A stretch of 64,000 nucleotides of DNA from JARRNE01 sp963824085 (lineage in GTDB: Bacteria > Pseudomonadota > Gammaproteobacteria > Chromatiales > Chromatiaceae): the NCBI GenBank assembly GCA_963824085.1, contig CAWGNT010000023.1, forward strand, positions 124,001-188,000. The letters are read 5' to 3'. A program made the position numbers and the translations under genes. Below are positions 22,703-32,156 of the stretch, piece by piece; position 1 is the stretch's first letter, and each line of letters begins with the position of its first letter. The notes below the pieces were generated by a model. The model did no database searches. It was not told the DNA's origin and was given only the letters and a program-made list of their open reading frames with translations.

Positions 22703-24149
22703 GCCCACGGGTTTCATGGAGCATGATCGGCGCGAACGGCGCTACGAGCCGGCCGCGGACCGCGTTGTGCATTACAAGGAGTTCGTCATTTCCCTGCCGG
22801 ACGCCGAGGTGAGCACCCAGGGGGCACGCTGCATGGACTGCGGCATCCCCTTTTGTCACCAGGGCTGTCCGGTGAACAACATCATCCCGGATTGGAACGA
22901 CCTGGTGTACCGTGGCGACTGGCAGGCCGCCATCGAGGTGCTTCACTCTACCAACAACTTCCCCGAGTTCACCGGACGCATCTGTCCCGCCCCGTGCGAG
23001 GCCTCCTGCACCCTGAACATCGATGACGCGCCGGTGACCATCAAGACCATCGAGTGCGCCATCGTCGACAAGGCATGGGCCGAGGGCTGGATCAAACCTC
23101 AAGTCCCCAAGCACCGCACGGGAAAGCGGATTGCCGTGGTGGGCTCCGGCCCGTCTGGACTTGCCTGCGCCCAGCAGCTCGCCCGCGGCGGCCATCAGGT
23201 GGTCCTGTTCGAAAAGGAGGACCGGATCGGCGGACTACTCCGCTATGGCATCCCGGACTTCAAGCTCAGCAAAAGACTGATTGACCGCCGCATGAGTCAG
23301 ATGCGCGCCGAGGGCGTGGAATTTCGCACCCATACCCACGTCGGCGTCCAGGTCTCGGCGAGGCAGCTCAAGGACGAATACGACGCCCTGGTATTGACCG
23401 GCGGCTCGGAGAAACCGCGCGACCTGCCCGCACCCGGGCGACACCTGCGAGGCATCCACTTCGCGATGGACTTCCTGCGCGCCAACAGCAAACGCGTGCA
23501 GGGCGTGTATGTCCCCGACGAGCAATTCATCAGTGCCATGGACAAGCACGTGGTGGTGGTCGGCGGCGGCGACACCGGCTCGGACTGCATCGGAACCTCC
23601 AATCGTCACGGCGCCCGGTCGGTGACCCAGATCGAAATCCTCGACAAGCCCCCGGTGAAGGAGGATAAGGCGCTCACCTGGCCCCTTTGGCCCAACAAGC
23701 TGCGCACATCGAGCTCTCAAGAGGAGGGTTGCGAGCGCATGTGGAACGTTGCGACAAAGGGCTTCGTGGGAGACGAAGCGGGGAATGTCACGGCCCTCAA
23801 GTATGCGCTGGTACGTTGGGACAAGGACGCCGACGGGCGCTGGCAGATGTCCGAGGTCCCCGGCTCCGAGGGCGAGATCAAGGCGGATCTCGTCCTGCTC
23901 GCCATGGGCTTCGTCCACCCGGTGCACGAGGGCATGCTATCCGAGCTCGACGTCGAGTTTGACCCCCGCGGCAACGTCAAGGGAGCGACGGAGGGCGCCA
24001 AGGCTTACCACACCTCGGTCGAAGGCGTGTTCAGCGCCGGCGACATGCGCCGCGGCCAGTCGCTCGTAGTCTGGGCAATTCGCGAGGGCCGGCAATGCGC
24101 GCGCGCGGTTGACGAGTGGCTGATGGGGCGGTCGGACTTGCCGCGCTGA
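22695..24149 (+). CDS. gltD: glutamate synthase (NADPH) small subunit
   Basis: Beta subunit that oxidises NADPH through FAD and passes electrons to GltB. The 484 residues contain the N-terminal Cys-rich Fe-S region (CMDCGIPFCHQGCP, then CPAPCEASC), the FAD-binding GSGPSGLACAQQL at about 151-163, and the NADPH-binding VVVGGGDTGSDCIGTSNRHG. The C-terminal ATG block FSAGDMRRGQSLVVWAI completes the family pattern. It is coupled to gltB by an eight-base overlap. Confidence 0.97.
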
Positions 24150-24190
24150 GCGCTTCCAGCAAGGCCGCGCCGAAATCCCGGCACCTACAC

Positions 24191-24330
24191 CATTCGCTTC
24201 CCAGTTGTCGGTGTTCCGGGATTGGGTTACGGGCGTCAGGGGACGCCGTGAATACCTCCACGCAGCTTGACGGCAACCTCCCCGCTGCCGACACCCCCGT
24301 CGCCCACAACCTAACCCCTCAGGCCAGGGC
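24191..24330 (-). repeat. structured intergenic repeat family 1, copy A
   Basis: Reverse-orientation copy between gltD and the convergent AI-2E gene. It has the hallmark inner block GCTTGACGGCA...GCTGCCGACA, the GACGCCGTGAAT segment, and outer arms GATTGGGTTACGGGCG and CGCCCACAACCTAACC that pair imperfectly. It may also act as a bidirectional transcription barrier between the convergent genes. Confidence 0.6.
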
Positions 24331-24386
24331 CGAAGAGTGGCTGCCGATAGGTACGGCGCAGTTATCGGCACTTCGGTGCCGCTCTG

Positions 24387-25478
24387 CTAGTCTCCTAGAA
24401 TGTGCACCTCGTCCCCTAAGACATCCTCGATGTACAGGGTTTGCACAAGAATCGCCCCCACGACCGCCACCGGTGTGGCGATTAGGACCCCGAAGACGCC
24501 AGCCAACAGGGCACCAAAGACCTGTGCGGTGATCAGCCACGCCGGCGGGAGTCGTACTGCTTCCTCCTGGATCAACGGGGTCATGACGTAGCCTTCGAGA
24601 AAGTGTGCGAGGGCAAATAGCAAGATGACGTAGAGAGCGGTCGCAGGCCCAGTGAGCAGCGCGCTGAGCACTGCGGGGATCAAGGAAATGATGGTGCCTA
24701 GGTAGGGCACGAAGGTCAGTACGCCGGCGATGAATCCAAGGAGGACGGCCAGCCTGACATCCAACAACCACATACCGATGCCAGTGATCAGGCCCACGGC
24801 GGCCATGGCTAAAAATCGGCCGACCATCCAACGGCGCAGGGCCTTCGCGAGGCTGCCGAGCACCTGATACACCCGCGGCCGTCGGCCCCGCGGCGCGAGC
24901 TTTACCACTGTTTCCGTGTACAGGCGTGGGCTGGCAGCAAAGTAAATGCCGACAACCAGGATGACGAAGATGTCCACGGCCGACTGGACAAAGGCAGAGA
25001 TGGACGTCTGCGAGCTGAGCAGATAACGCGCGCCCTGCTCGAGCAGACTCGAAGTGTTCGAGGGTCTACCCACCGCCTTGGCGGTGAGCCCGAGCTCAGT
25101 CAGACGGGCATCGATTCGCGTTACCGCCTGGTGCAGGTTCTCACGGAGCTCGGGAGCCTGTCTCGCCACGCCGACACCGCCCGCCCAGGAGACCAGCCCT
25201 ATCGGAAGGGCCAGGGCCAACACGGAAAATGCAAGCGCCAGGCGGTGCGGCAGCCGCGTCAGGCGGGAGACCCATCCGGTCATGCCATCGAGCACCACCG
25301 CAAAGACGATCGCGGTGAACACCACCATGAGTCCGTGGACTACGGACCAAAGGAAGAGAAACGTCAGCGCCACCAGCGAACCGATGCCTGCCACCACCCC
25401 GGCGCGCTTGGCAAAGTCTGCAATGGACAGGGGGGCTCCCGAATTCATGAGCAGCGCAGCCCACTGCGCCCCCAACAC
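24387..25478 (-). CDS. AI-2E family transporter / PerM-like membrane protein
   Basis: A 363-residue polytopic membrane protein with about seven or eight hydrophobic segments. The long hydrophilic stretch between segments (about 105-175) and the C-terminal block VPYLGTIISLIPAVLSALL then VLIATPVAVVGAILVQ are typical of the AI-2E/UPF0118 family, whose members export small molecules or act as Na+/H+ antiporters. The substrate cannot be inferred. GTG 25478 gives the longest form; ATG 25448 (MNSGAPLSIADF) is an equally likely start, and neither has a clear ribosome site. It stands alone between convergent gltD and the divergent lipid-transport operon. Confidence 0.85.
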   Translation of the reverse strand: MLGAQWAALLMNSGAPLSIADFAKRAGVVAGIGSLVALTFLFLWSVVHGLMVVFTAIVFAVVLDGMTGWVSRLTRLPHRLALAFSVLALALPIGLVSWAGGVGVARQAPELRENLHQAVTRIDARLTELGLTAKAVGRPSNTSSLLEQGARYLLSSQTSISAFVQSAVDIFVILVVGIYFAASPRLYTETVVKLAPRGRRPRVYQVLGSLAKALRRWMVGRFLAMAAVGLITGIGMWLLDVRLAVLLGFIAGVLTFVPYLGTIISLIPAVLSALLTGPATALYVILLFALAHFLEGYVMTPLIQEEAVRLPPAWLITAQVFGALLAGVFGVLIATPVAVVGAILVQTLYIEDVLGDEVHILGD

Positions 25479-26014
25479 GGTGCCGCCCAGGGGAGTGCGG
25501 CGCGGCCGTCGATCCCCCGAGGACGTGGGCTATGGGCGAAGCTGACAGGTGAGGGAAGCATCTTCCTGCTCCTTCCTTGAACCAGCGAAGGTTGCGAGAC
25601 GCGTGAATGTGCCGAACCAACAATCCGTAAATTGTACGCGCCTTGCGAGGCATTCCTCCCACAAATATACCGACCGCTGTTGGCGTTGTGGCCCGTGGCG
25701 CGCTGGCTAGACTTTAGGGAAGCGCTGAAGTTGGTATGCCCTTCCGGTTCGGGATTCGGGCTTTCGGGGCCGGGTTGCGGTCCCCTGGGACGCAGAGAGC
25801 AGAGCATTTCGCCACCACAGCCCCTACTCGGCCGCGGGAGTCCCGCCCGCCGCGCCCGACCCGCCGCAGCTGAGGTTCGATCTTAATCAGCACGCTGAAT
25901 GGCTCCGCGGATCGAATTCTCGGAACAAGCCGCCTCACCCAACGCGTTGATCAACAAGCGGTTCCATCGCTAGATTCAAGAGGGGGCTTTCTATAGGCCA
26001 GTCTGGCTCCCACT
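25479..26014. other. 536-bp divergent intergenic region
   Basis: Lies between the AI-2E gene (minus) and the lipid-transport operon (plus). It contains a fragment of repeat family 1 (about 25738-25800) and, near the permease gene, a possible promoter TTGATC (25947-25952) with TAGATT (25971-25976), 18 bp apart. No gene is supported. Confidence 0.45.
25738..25800 (-). repeat. fragment of structured repeat family 1
   Basis: CTTTCGGGGCCGGGTTGCGG, preceded by TTCGGGATTCGGG, matches the outer arm and A/T-poor tail of reverse-orientation family 1 copies (compare 29538-29570). The inner hairpin is missing. Confidence 0.4.
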
Positions 26015-27157
26015 ATGCGGGTTATGGACGATCGCCCAGATTGGGAAATCCGGGACAGGAACGGAGTGCCTGAAGTGTTGCTGCGCGGGCGATGGAACAT
26101 ACTTGCCATCACCGCGGCCGACCGACAGTTTATAGAGCGGCTGCGGGGGCTGGCCGTACACCGCTCGGCAACCTGGAATCTGGAGCAGGTTCAGGCACTG
26201 GACAGCGCAGGGGCCAGGCTCTTATGGCGCACGTGGGGCAACCGTTATCCCCAAGACCTGCGCTGCAGAGGAGATCAGAAGGGCTGGTTCCGACGGCTGG
26301 AGAGCCTCCCCAAGGTGCGTACGCTCCCTAGGCACGGCGCGTTAGACCTGTTGATCGCCTGGGGGGCATCTATTACCCGGAGTGTCGGGGAAGCCGCAGG
26401 CGTCGCACTGCTGCTCGGGCAGCTCATCGTCGATTTTCTGTATTGCCTTCGTCACCCGCGGGTGATCCCGTGGGGGACCTTGTCCGCCACCATCTACGAA
26501 GCCGGGGTGCGCTCCCTGTTTCTGCTTGCCTTCATAGGCGGCCTCACGGGCATGGTGCTGGCCTACGAAATCTCGGGGCAACTGGAACAGTTTGGCGTCA
26601 ACAGTGCCATCGTCGGGGTTGTGGGCTTGGCCTTTCTACGCGAGCTCGGACCATTCTTGGCGGCCATTATTCTGGTCGGGCGCTCAGGGTCCGCGTTCAC
26701 GGCAAGCATCGGCGCGATGCGGGTTACCGAGGAAATGGAGGCGCTCCGCACTTTCGGGGCGTCACCAACCCTGAGGATCGTGCTACCCAAGGTCGTGGCG
26801 TTGACCATTGCCATGCCGCTGCTCGTGACCTGGACCGATCTCACCGGGGTCGTGGGCGCCATGTACGTGGCGCAACACAGGCTCGGCGTTCCCTGGGGGA
26901 TGTGGCTGCACCAGTTTCCCGAGGCCGTCTCCTGGGTGCAGTACGCGGTCGGCTTCGCCAAGGGCCTGCTGTTCGGCGCCCTGATAGGTCTGGTATCCAC
27001 TTACTACGGACTGAAGATCGAACCCAACACCGAGAGCCTGAGCCGTTACACCACCCGGTCCGTGGTAGTAGGCCTGGCACTGACGATCGCCCTCGACATC
27101 ATCCTGGGCTTCGTGCTGACCGCCTTCGGATTAGGCTTTAGGGTGAAGTCGGCCTAA
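26015..27157 (+). CDS. STAS-fused MlaE/YrbE-type lipid ABC transporter permease
   Basis: Permease of an MCE-type ABC transporter that moves lipids between inner membrane and periplasm. Residues 1-100 form a STAS-like (MlaB) domain with the WNLEQVQALDSAGARLLWR signature, fused to a MlaE permease (about 115-380) with five or so membrane helices and the conserved LRELGPFLAAIILVGRSGSA and MEALRTFGASP coupling blocks. Typical E. coli MlaE is about 260 residues, so MlaB and MlaE are merged here, a known arrangement. The stop overlaps the ATG of the ATPase gene by one base. Confidence 0.92.
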   Translation: MRVMDDRPDWEIRDRNGVPEVLLRGRWNILAITAADRQFIERLRGLAVHRSATWNLEQVQALDSAGARLLWRTWGNRYPQDLRCRGDQKGWFRRLESLPKVRTLPRHGALDLLIAWGASITRSVGEAAGVALLLGQLIVDFLYCLRHPRVIPWGTLSATIYEAGVRSLFLLAFIGGLTGMVLAYEISGQLEQFGVNSAIVGVVGLAFLRELGPFLAAIILVGRSGSAFTASIGAMRVTEEMEALRTFGASPTLRIVLPKVVALTIAMPLLVTWTDLTGVVGAMYVAQHRLGVPWGMWLHQFPEAVSWVQYAVGFAKGLLFGALIGLVSTYYGLKIEPNTESLSRYTTRSVVVGLALTIALDIILGFVLTAFGLGFRVKSA

Positions 27158-27951
27158 TGGCGACCGCCAAAGGAACCCAGAGTGTGGTTGAGGTAAGGGG
27201 GTTAAGCGTTCGCCTTGGCGGGCATTGGGTGTTCCGGGACGTCAACCTGGACGTCCGACGGCGTGAGATTTTGGCCCTCGCAGGTGAGAGCGGCGGCGGC
27301 AAGACCACGCTCATGCGCAGCATCCTCGGGCTGATCGCACCAGCGGAGGGCACGGTAAAGGTGCTTGGCCAGGATGTACATGGGGCTGACCCGGGGACGG
27401 CCCATGCCTTGCGTGTGCACTGGGGCGTCATGTTCCAGCAAGGTGCACTGTTCAGCGCGCTGCGGATCTTCGACAACATCGCCTTCCCGCTGCGTGAGCT
27501 GCGCGTCATTGGCCGCGACATAGACGAAAATGCCGTGCGGGACCTGGTCATGCTCAAGCTCGCCATGGTCGGCCTAAAGGCCGAGGATGCCTGGAAGATG
27601 CCCGCGGCGCTCTCGGGCGGCATGGTCAAGCGCGCTGCGCTCGCCCGGGCTCTGGCTCTGGAGCCTGACATCCTCTTTCTCGACGAGCCGACCAGCGGTT
27701 TGGACCCGAGCTCCGCCCGCGACCTGTGTCAGCTCCTGAACGACCTCCACCAGGAGCTCGGGCTGAGTGCCCTGATGATCACCCACAACCTCGAAACCAT
27801 CACCTCAGTGCCCGACCGCACCGCCTTCTTGTCGGGTGGCGAGATCCTCGCTGCCGGTAGCCTCGCGGAGGTTTCCGCCTCCGACAACCCGTTCGTGCGG
27901 CAGTTCTTTCACGGAACGCATCCCCATACATCAACACGGGAGGCAAGTTAG
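27157..27951 (+). CDS. MlaF-type ABC transporter ATP-binding protein
   Basis: ATPase that powers the MCE lipid transporter. The 264 residues contain Walker A GESGGGKTTL (about 45-54), the Q-loop MFQQGALFSAL characteristic of the MlaF/Mkl family, signature LSGGMVKRAALARAL, Walker B LFLDEPTSGLDP and the H-loop MITHNLETI. It is coupled to the permease gene by a one-base overlap and lies nine bases before the MCE gene. Confidence 0.94.
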   Translation: MATAKGTQSVVEVRGLSVRLGGHWVFRDVNLDVRRREILALAGESGGGKTTLMRSILGLIAPAEGTVKVLGQDVHGADPGTAHALRVHWGVMFQQGALFSALRIFDNIAFPLRELRVIGRDIDENAVRDLVMLKLAMVGLKAEDAWKMPAALSGGMVKRAALARALALEPDILFLDEPTSGLDPSSARDLCQLLNDLHQELGLSALMITHNLETITSVPDRTAFLSGGEILAAGSLAEVSASDNPFVRQFFHGTHPHTSTREAS

Positions 27952-27960
27952 AGGCGGGAT

Positions 27961-28869
27961 ATGGAAGATCGTGCCCACGCAGTCGTCGCTATCGCTTTCC
28001 TTCTCCTGCTCGGGTGCGGGGCGATCTTCTTTATCTGGTGGATGCGATCGGGAACGCCCGAGGTGAAAACCTACGACATCCTCTCCCCTTACAGCGTGGT
28101 GGGTCTCGCCGTGGACGCTCGGGTGCTATACAAAGGAGTGGAGGTTGGCAGCGTGAGGGAGATCGAGCTCGATCCCAAAGATCGGCATAAGGTCCTCATC
28201 CGCGTTACGCTGGTTGCCAAGGCCCCCGTCACCCATGGCACCTACGCAGAGGTGTCGAAGGCGGGCATCACCGGCATGAGCTACATTGCCCTGAGGGACG
28301 GAAGCGGCAGTGAAGTACCACTGGAGACATCCGACCAGAACCCCGCCAAGATCCCTATTCACCAGAATCTGATATCCAAGCTTGAGACCTCCGGCGAGAC
28401 CGTTCTCAAACAGGCCGACGAGCTCGGCAAGCGGCTGAACGACCTCCTCGGCGCCCAGAACCGGGCACAGGTCGTGTCCGTCCTCACGAACCTGAATGCG
28501 GCGACCAATCAGCTCCTAGCGCTCGAGAAGGCGGCCATGCCGACGTTGCAGGCGCTGCCTGGACTGGCAATGCAGACCAAGCAGACCCTGGTGCAGAGTC
28601 AGGTCCTGCTGAAAAGCGTCCAGCGGGACTCCGAGTCATTCAAGGTGCTGACCGGCACGCTAAGCGATATCGCGCAGCAAGTCCACGAGGAGACTCTCCC
28701 CGGAATCGACCGCCTCACACGGAACCTGGACCGTACCACGCGCAGCGTCGACAGGTTAGCCCGGGAGCTGCGCCGAAATCCCCAAAGTGTCCTCTTCGGT
28801 GGCCCGGGCCCGCAGCCGGGACCGGGAGAGCCCGGATTCCACCCGCCAACGGAGGGCTACGAGCGATGA
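27961..28869 (+). CDS. MCE domain (MlaD-like) periplasmic lipid-binding protein
   Basis: Membrane-anchored MCE protein. Its 302 residues have one N-terminal helix (about 10-30, VVAIAFLLLLGCGAIFFIWW), one MCE/MlaD domain (about 40-115, SPYSVVGLAVDARVLYKGVE and VGSVREIELDP), then a long helical region (about 135-275) likely to oligomerise. It is longer than E. coli MlaD (about 183 residues), which lacks this helical arm. The long arm resembles PqiB/LetB or mycobacterial Mce-type proteins that may bridge part of the periplasm. Confidence 0.9.
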   Translation: MEDRAHAVVAIAFLLLLGCGAIFFIWWMRSGTPEVKTYDILSPYSVVGLAVDARVLYKGVEVGSVREIELDPKDRHKVLIRVTLVAKAPVTHGTYAEVSKAGITGMSYIALRDGSGSEVPLETSDQNPAKIPIHQNLISKLETSGETVLKQADELGKRLNDLLGAQNRAQVVSVLTNLNAATNQLLALEKAAMPTLQALPGLAMQTKQTLVQSQVLLKSVQRDSESFKVLTGTLSDIAQQVHEETLPGIDRLTRNLDRTTRSVDRLARELRRNPQSVLFGGPGPQPGPGEPGFHPPTEGYER

Positions 28870-29486
28870 CGAGAGGACTGGTCGCGGTGCTGGTAGCCAG
28901 TCTGATGTGCGTAGGGTGTGCGACCGAGAGACCACCACCGGCGCCGACACAGACTTACACACTGACGGGAGTCAACCCGGAAGCGACTTCCTCGGCGAGC
29001 AAGCCTCGCTCCGGCGGCGTGATCCGGATTGAGCCTGTAACCGCGCCCGCATGGATGCAAGGCCGCAGGATTTGTTATCGCCTCGACTATTACAACCGAG
29101 GCGAGATGGCTTATTACAGCCAGTCGCAGTGGAGCGGGCACGTGCCAGCTATGATCGGCCAGGTCGTCCGGGATGCTCTCATCCAGTATGGTCAGTGGCG
29201 CGCAGTGGTAGGTCCTCAGGACGACACCCATGCCACGGCCAAGGTCGAGATCCGTCTGCTGGACCTTTGCCAGGAGTTCTCGACACCCAAACGAAGCACC
29301 GGCGTGCTTGCCGCGCGGGTGACCGTCTCGGACCCGTCCACCGCGAGAGTCATCGCGCAGCGGGAGCTCATCTACCGGAAATCTGCCCCATCACTCGATG
29401 CGGCCGGCGGCGTGGCGGCCGAGCGACAGGCAGTGAAGGAGCTCGCCCGTGATGTCGCGAGCTGGGTCGCCCGCCTGACATCCTAG
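28866..29486 (+). CDS. ABC-type transport auxiliary lipoprotein (PqiC/LetC-like)
   Basis: A 206-residue lipoprotein: the signal peptide ends in the lipobox CVGC (Cys18) and is followed by a Pro/Thr-rich linker. The mature part has the YTLTG and IRIEPVTAPAWMQGRRICYR segments and TARVIAQRELIYRK of the ABC_trans_aux (PqiC-type) domain. It overlaps the MCE gene by four bases. Such lipoproteins sit in the outer membrane and cap MCE assemblies; the role here is inferred from family and position. Confidence 0.85.
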   Translation: MTRGLVAVLVASLMCVGCATERPPPAPTQTYTLTGVNPEATSSASKPRSGGVIRIEPVTAPAWMQGRRICYRLDYYNRGEMAYYSQSQWSGHVPAMIGQVVRDALIQYGQWRAVVGPQDDTHATAKVEIRLLDLCQEFSTPKRSTGVLAARVTVSDPSTARVIAQRELIYRKSAPSLDAAGGVAAERQAVKELARDVASWVARLTS

Positions 29487-29508
29487 CCAGGGTATGCGCC
29501 CACCCTGC

Positions 29509-29670
29509 CCAACCGATATAGCAGTGTCGATTGGGTTTCCGGTTTTCCGGGGCTGGCATGCGGGCGCGTGGGGGCGCCGTGGATGCGTTCCTGCGGGCTT
29601 GACGGCAGCCTCCGTGCTGCCGACACCCATTCCGGCCGCAACCCGCCCCCATGGGTCGAGAACCCAAAGC
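29509..29670 (-). repeat. structured intergenic repeat family 1, copy B
   Basis: Reverse-orientation copy with a clear pattern: tail GATTGGGTTTCCGGTTTTCC, outer arm GGGGCTGGCATGCGGGCG, GGGCGCCGTGGATGCG, inner hairpin CTTGACGGCAGCC...GTGCTGCCGACAC and closing arm GCCGCAACCCGCC. It lies between the lipoprotein gene and the acyltransferase gene, within a run of co-directional genes. Confidence 0.65.
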
Positions 29671-29778
29671 CAGGCGTGATGACTGTAGCTCCGCCTCACG
29701 GTTGGAAGTCACGAACCAATTGGAGATTGGTCTGTCAACGTTGGAGGGTGCTGGAGGAAGGGCACGACAACACGACGG

Positions 29779-31140
29779 ATGGCTATGGACGGCGTTGAGC
29801 ACAAGACCATGGACACAGTCAGGCACGGACGCCGGCTGTCGATGCGAGGTGCGGCGCGCACCCGCCCGCAAGGCTGGGGCGCTCGCATCATCGCCACCCT
29901 GCTGCGCAACTGGATGCACGCCCTCTTCCATATTGAGGTACGAGGCCTCGAACACTTTTCCAGCTCCCCCTCCACCTTGGTCGTCGCGAACCATCTGCGG
30001 GACACCGACGGACCTATCATCGGCACCACCCTCCTGGACCACATGGATGCGCATCGCGCCGGGATAGCACCCTATTTCGTTGCGCGGGAGGACCTGTTCC
30101 GTCGCGGTTTCCTAAGAGATTATCTGACCAGTTGGCCCGAACCCGTCCGCGAGCTCCTCGCGGGCCTGGATCTCCGGCCGTTCCTCGATGTCATCCACCT
30201 GTATCCGATGCGCCGGGTTCGGGAGCGGACCCTAGGCGAGGTGCTGGAAGATATCCTGGTCGTCTTCGGCGACCTGCCGCTCGATGAGGTGCTGCGGCCA
30301 ACATGGACCGACCGTTTCCTACAGATTTCGCCGCTAGAGGTAGCGCACCTTCGGGTGACTGACGCACTGCAGAGGGGCTACCGGTCCTTGCTGCGCGAAC
30401 GATACGGGCTGACCAAGCTCACGCGGGCGCGCTTGCGCGCCCTCATGCCGTACGAGCGAGCGACGATCGATGGTCAGCTGCACCGTTTCGTGGAGCTCTT
30501 GGAGCACGGGGCAGTGGTACAGCTGGAGCCTGAAGGCACGACCTCTGTGGACGGGAGCTTGGGGCGGATGCGCGGAGGTCTGCACGTGCTCCTGAACCGA
30601 CCGCGCGTGCCGGTTCGGGTGCTTCCCGTCGGCATCACCTACGACTTCATGACCACCGGGCGGCAGTGGGCGTTCATCAACGTAGGACGCGAGATCCCCG
30701 ACCTGCAAGGACTTTCCAAGCGGGAGACGACAACGCGAGTCACCGCGGCAATGCTCGCCTGCTCGACTCTCACGGCGAGCCAGCTGGCGAGCCGCTGGCT
30801 GCTCGGCCTGCGCTCCCGTGGCGGCGGTTACGTCACGCGAGGCGAGCTTGAGGAGCAGGTGCGGGTAGAGACAGAGCACTGGAGCGCCCGCGGCGTCAAC
30901 GTCGACCCTCGACTGCTGGAGGCACGAGCACGCAGGCAGCGGGTCTCCGAGTATCTGGACTACTGCCGCCGTTCGGCTGCCCTGCTGCCATGCGGAGGCG
31001 GGCGGTACCTTATACACAGCGACGGCGAGATGCCTCCGCCAAGCTGGACGGACCCCGATAGCGCCTTCAAGTATGTCCACAATGAGCTCATGTCCCTTCG
31101 CCCCTTATGGCCGGAGGTCGCCGGCCGGGGTGAGCTATGA
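29779..31140 (+). CDS. phospholipid/glycerol acyltransferase (PlsC-like domain) protein
   Basis: A 453-residue protein with a PlsC-type acyltransferase domain: the catalytic motif NHLRDTD (H-x4-D, about residues 72-78), a second region ending ALMPYERATI, and the substrate motif EPEGTTS (about 252-258, matching the F-P-E-G-T-R-S motif). Between the motifs is an unusually long insertion, and about 150 residues follow the core. It likely transfers an acyl chain to a lipid. The acceptor is unknown. It is the fifth gene in the run and overlaps the next gene by four bases. Start could be ATG 29785 or 29809. Confidence 0.8.
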   Translation: MAMDGVEHKTMDTVRHGRRLSMRGAARTRPQGWGARIIATLLRNWMHALFHIEVRGLEHFSSSPSTLVVANHLRDTDGPIIGTTLLDHMDAHRAGIAPYFVAREDLFRRGFLRDYLTSWPEPVRELLAGLDLRPFLDVIHLYPMRRVRERTLGEVLEDILVVFGDLPLDEVLRPTWTDRFLQISPLEVAHLRVTDALQRGYRSLLRERYGLTKLTRARLRALMPYERATIDGQLHRFVELLEHGAVVQLEPEGTTSVDGSLGRMRGGLHVLLNRPRVPVRVLPVGITYDFMTTGRQWAFINVGREIPDLQGLSKRETTTRVTAAMLACSTLTASQLASRWLLGLRSRGGGYVTRGELEEQVRVETEHWSARGVNVDPRLLEARARRQRVSEYLDYCRRSAALLPCGGGRYLIHSDGEMPPPSWTDPDSAFKYVHNELMSLRPLWPEVAGRGEL

Positions 31141-32156
31141 GCACACAAGACCACCGCTGGTGGCAGGTCCTTCTGCAGCCGAGGATATTCCTTCCTCTTC
31201 TCCTGAGTGCAGCCCTCCTGGCGTTTGCCTTCAGCATCTCGAATCTCACGAAGGTCTTCGACCGCATCGCAGAGATCCCGTTTACGGCCATTACCATGGC
31301 CTTCCTGCTCGCGCTCACCTACCTCGCCGTGAAGTGCCTCGAGCTCAATCTCCTGCTCAGCCGGCTCGGCATCCGACTCCAGTGGCGCCGCCTCGTCTTG
31401 GCGTTCGCCATTGCCGAGATTACGATCACGATCCCTGCCGGGGTCTATGTCCAGAACTACATCATGCAGCGTATGCGCAGCGCCGGTTTCGCGCGCTCGG
31501 CCGCGGCCACCACCGCCATGCTGTTGATCGAGCTATGCATCATCTTGCTCATGCTCGCGCTGCTCGGCATCCCGCATTGGGACTGGGTCCGCCCGGTTGC
31601 CATCGCGACTTTGACCGGGCTGATCCTCCTCCTGCGGCTGCTCGTCTCAAGTGACATCTTGACCCTCAGGGTGCTCCCGCGCATCCGACGCGAAGGGCTG
31701 AAGGTTCTGGTGCGCGGTTTCTCCGAGGTCGTCACAGGACTGCGCCAGCTCACGGTCCCCCGCACTATCGTCCCAGCGGTCCTCCTGGCGGTTACCTATC
31801 TCAGCGCTTTGGCGGCAGCCTTCACCATCATCGGGCGCGGCACAGGAGTGGCGCACTTCACCTATCTGCACGCGGTCACGGTCTACTCCTTCTCATTGAC
31901 AGTGACCCTTCTGATGGCAGGTATCTTGACACAACTCGGCGTGATCGAGGTGGCAGGACTCGGGGCGGCGGCGACCTTGGGCTACGGTCCCAGTGAGGCA
32001 CTGGCGATGATGCTCGGCTTCCGGCTCGTCTGGATGGGCTCGGTCTGGCTCATCAGCGGACCTACGGCCCTGCTTCTGCGAGACGCGATCAGACCTGCCG
32101 GGGGAGACTCAGGTGGGGACTGGGTCCAGCAATCACGGAATGAGGCGGAGAATTGA
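31137..32156 (+). CDS. lysylphosphatidylglycerol synthase TM-region/UPF0104 family membrane protein
   Basis: A 339-residue integral membrane protein with about seven to eight helices. The pattern (FSISNLTKVFDRI after the first helix, then LLSRLGIRLQWRRL, then FAIAEITITIPAGVY) fits the UPF0104 / LPG synthase transmembrane family, related to flippase-like parts of MprF. The enzymatic synthase half of MprF is absent. It overlaps both neighbours by four bases, so it is translated with the acyltransferase and glycosyltransferase genes. A role in lipid flipping is family-based inference. Confidence 0.82.
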   Translation: MSTQDHRWWQVLLQPRIFLPLLLSAALLAFAFSISNLTKVFDRIAEIPFTAITMAFLLALTYLAVKCLELNLLLSRLGIRLQWRRLVLAFAIAEITITIPAGVYVQNYIMQRMRSAGFARSAAATTAMLLIELCIILLMLALLGIPHWDWVRPVAIATLTGLILLLRLLVSSDILTLRVLPRIRREGLKVLVRGFSEVVTGLRQLTVPRTIVPAVLLAVTYLSALAAAFTIIGRGTGVAHFTYLHAVTVYSFSLTVTLLMAGILTQLGVIEVAGLGAAATLGYGPSEALAMMLGFRLVWMGSVWLISGPTALLLRDAIRPAGGDSGGDWVQQSRNEAEN